From Platanthera guangdongensis (taxonomy: Eukaryota; Streptophyta; Magnoliopsida; Asparagales; Orchidaceae), in NCBI GenBank assembly GCA_039583875.1, contig CM077159.1, positions 99,933,707 to 99,997,706 of the forward strand: a stretch of DNA of 64,000 bases. The letters are read 5' to 3'. Positions 63,741-64,000 of this stretch are shown piece by piece; positions within the stretch are counted from its first letter, which is position 1; each line of letters begins with the position of its first letter. The position numbers and the translations under genes are program-made. The notes under the pieces were generated by a model. The model searched no databases and had not been told where the DNA came from. It saw only the letters and a program-made list of their open reading frames with translations.

Positions 63741-64000
63741 GGTAACAATTTGGTCTGACCTGTCTCGCTTCCCTCTGAGGTTTCTGTCGACCGAAGCTTT
63801 CGTTCCAGCGCCTGTCGCAATCGCTCGTCCGCTCACCCGACAATTTTCGTTCCAACTTCGTGTCGCGACCACTCAAGCGCGAGCTAAAGTGTTCATGCAG
63901 CGCCACTCGCCCGATCCATCCGCTCCATCCTAGCGACCGACAGGCGCATGCGCTGTCAACATCCTTCATGCGTAGTCCAAGCGATCGAGTTCCGCACCGC

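Overview
The window is nuclear DNA of a flowering plant. The signs are nested LTR retrotransposons of typical plant lineages (Sirevirus-like Copia, Athila-like and Tat-like Gypsy, a chromodomain Gypsy), an initiator-Met-type or Asp-type tRNA primer site behind several LTRs, Tourist-type MITEs, an RTE-type LINE, and one exon of a plant JmjC (JMJ30/JMJD5-type) gene with a spliceosomal acceptor. I cannot name the species. There are no prokaryotic features.

About 52 kb on the left is one nested retrotransposon stack. (1) Sirevirus-like Copia S1 (+, 1-6872; 5' part lies outside the window) is inserted in the integrase of an Athila-like Gypsy element (-, 6873-27793). (2) The same Athila copy carries a 2.5 kb solo LTR (8040-10539, TSD GGATT) and a full-length Sirevirus-like S2 (+, 13264-25332, TSD TATGG). 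(3) The Athila abuts an old, heavily mutated chromovirus, G1 (+, 27794-52296). (4) G1's 5' LTR is split by a pol-less Tat-like Gypsy element A (+, 29324-46731, TSD TTTGT/TTTGC). (5) Element A is itself split by Sirevirus-like S3 (-, 35780-44286, TSD GACAG), whose two LTRs are nearly identical, so it is probably the youngest insertion.

The right 12 kb is a mixture of low-copy sequence and small repeats. It contains a foldback element with a Tourist MITE inside one arm (52297-52679), the last exon of a JMJ30-like gene (-, 52814-53005), a 3.9 kb Copia copy in the adjoining intron (-, 53043-56936, TSD AAAAC), a chromovirus remnant around one LTR (57830-58650), a Harbinger-like MITE candidate (58943-59997), an RTE LINE 3' end (60520-60975), a possible two-exon small gene (-, 61622-61865) and a possible promoter at the far right.

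Two systems stand out. First, element A has a sense gag but no pol, and carries two antisense genes with GT-AG introns. The right one (44517-45863) joins four exons, all in phase, into an uninterrupted 379-codon frame behind a TATA box. The left one (33415-35490) has in-phase introns but a damaged first exon, and resembles the plant 'putative gypsy type transposon' proteins. Antisense introns would survive retrotransposition because the sense RNA cannot splice them. Second, all three Sirevirus-like elements carry a downstream ORF3 of one family (N-terminal domain, acidic or proline-rich middle, coiled coil, conserved C-terminus; no signal peptide or membrane span seen). Each also has its own set of palindromic TCG(A/T/C)CGA-type repeats in two places: inside the LTR and just upstream of ORF3. 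S3 has lost all of pol but keeps ORF3 open for 764 codons.
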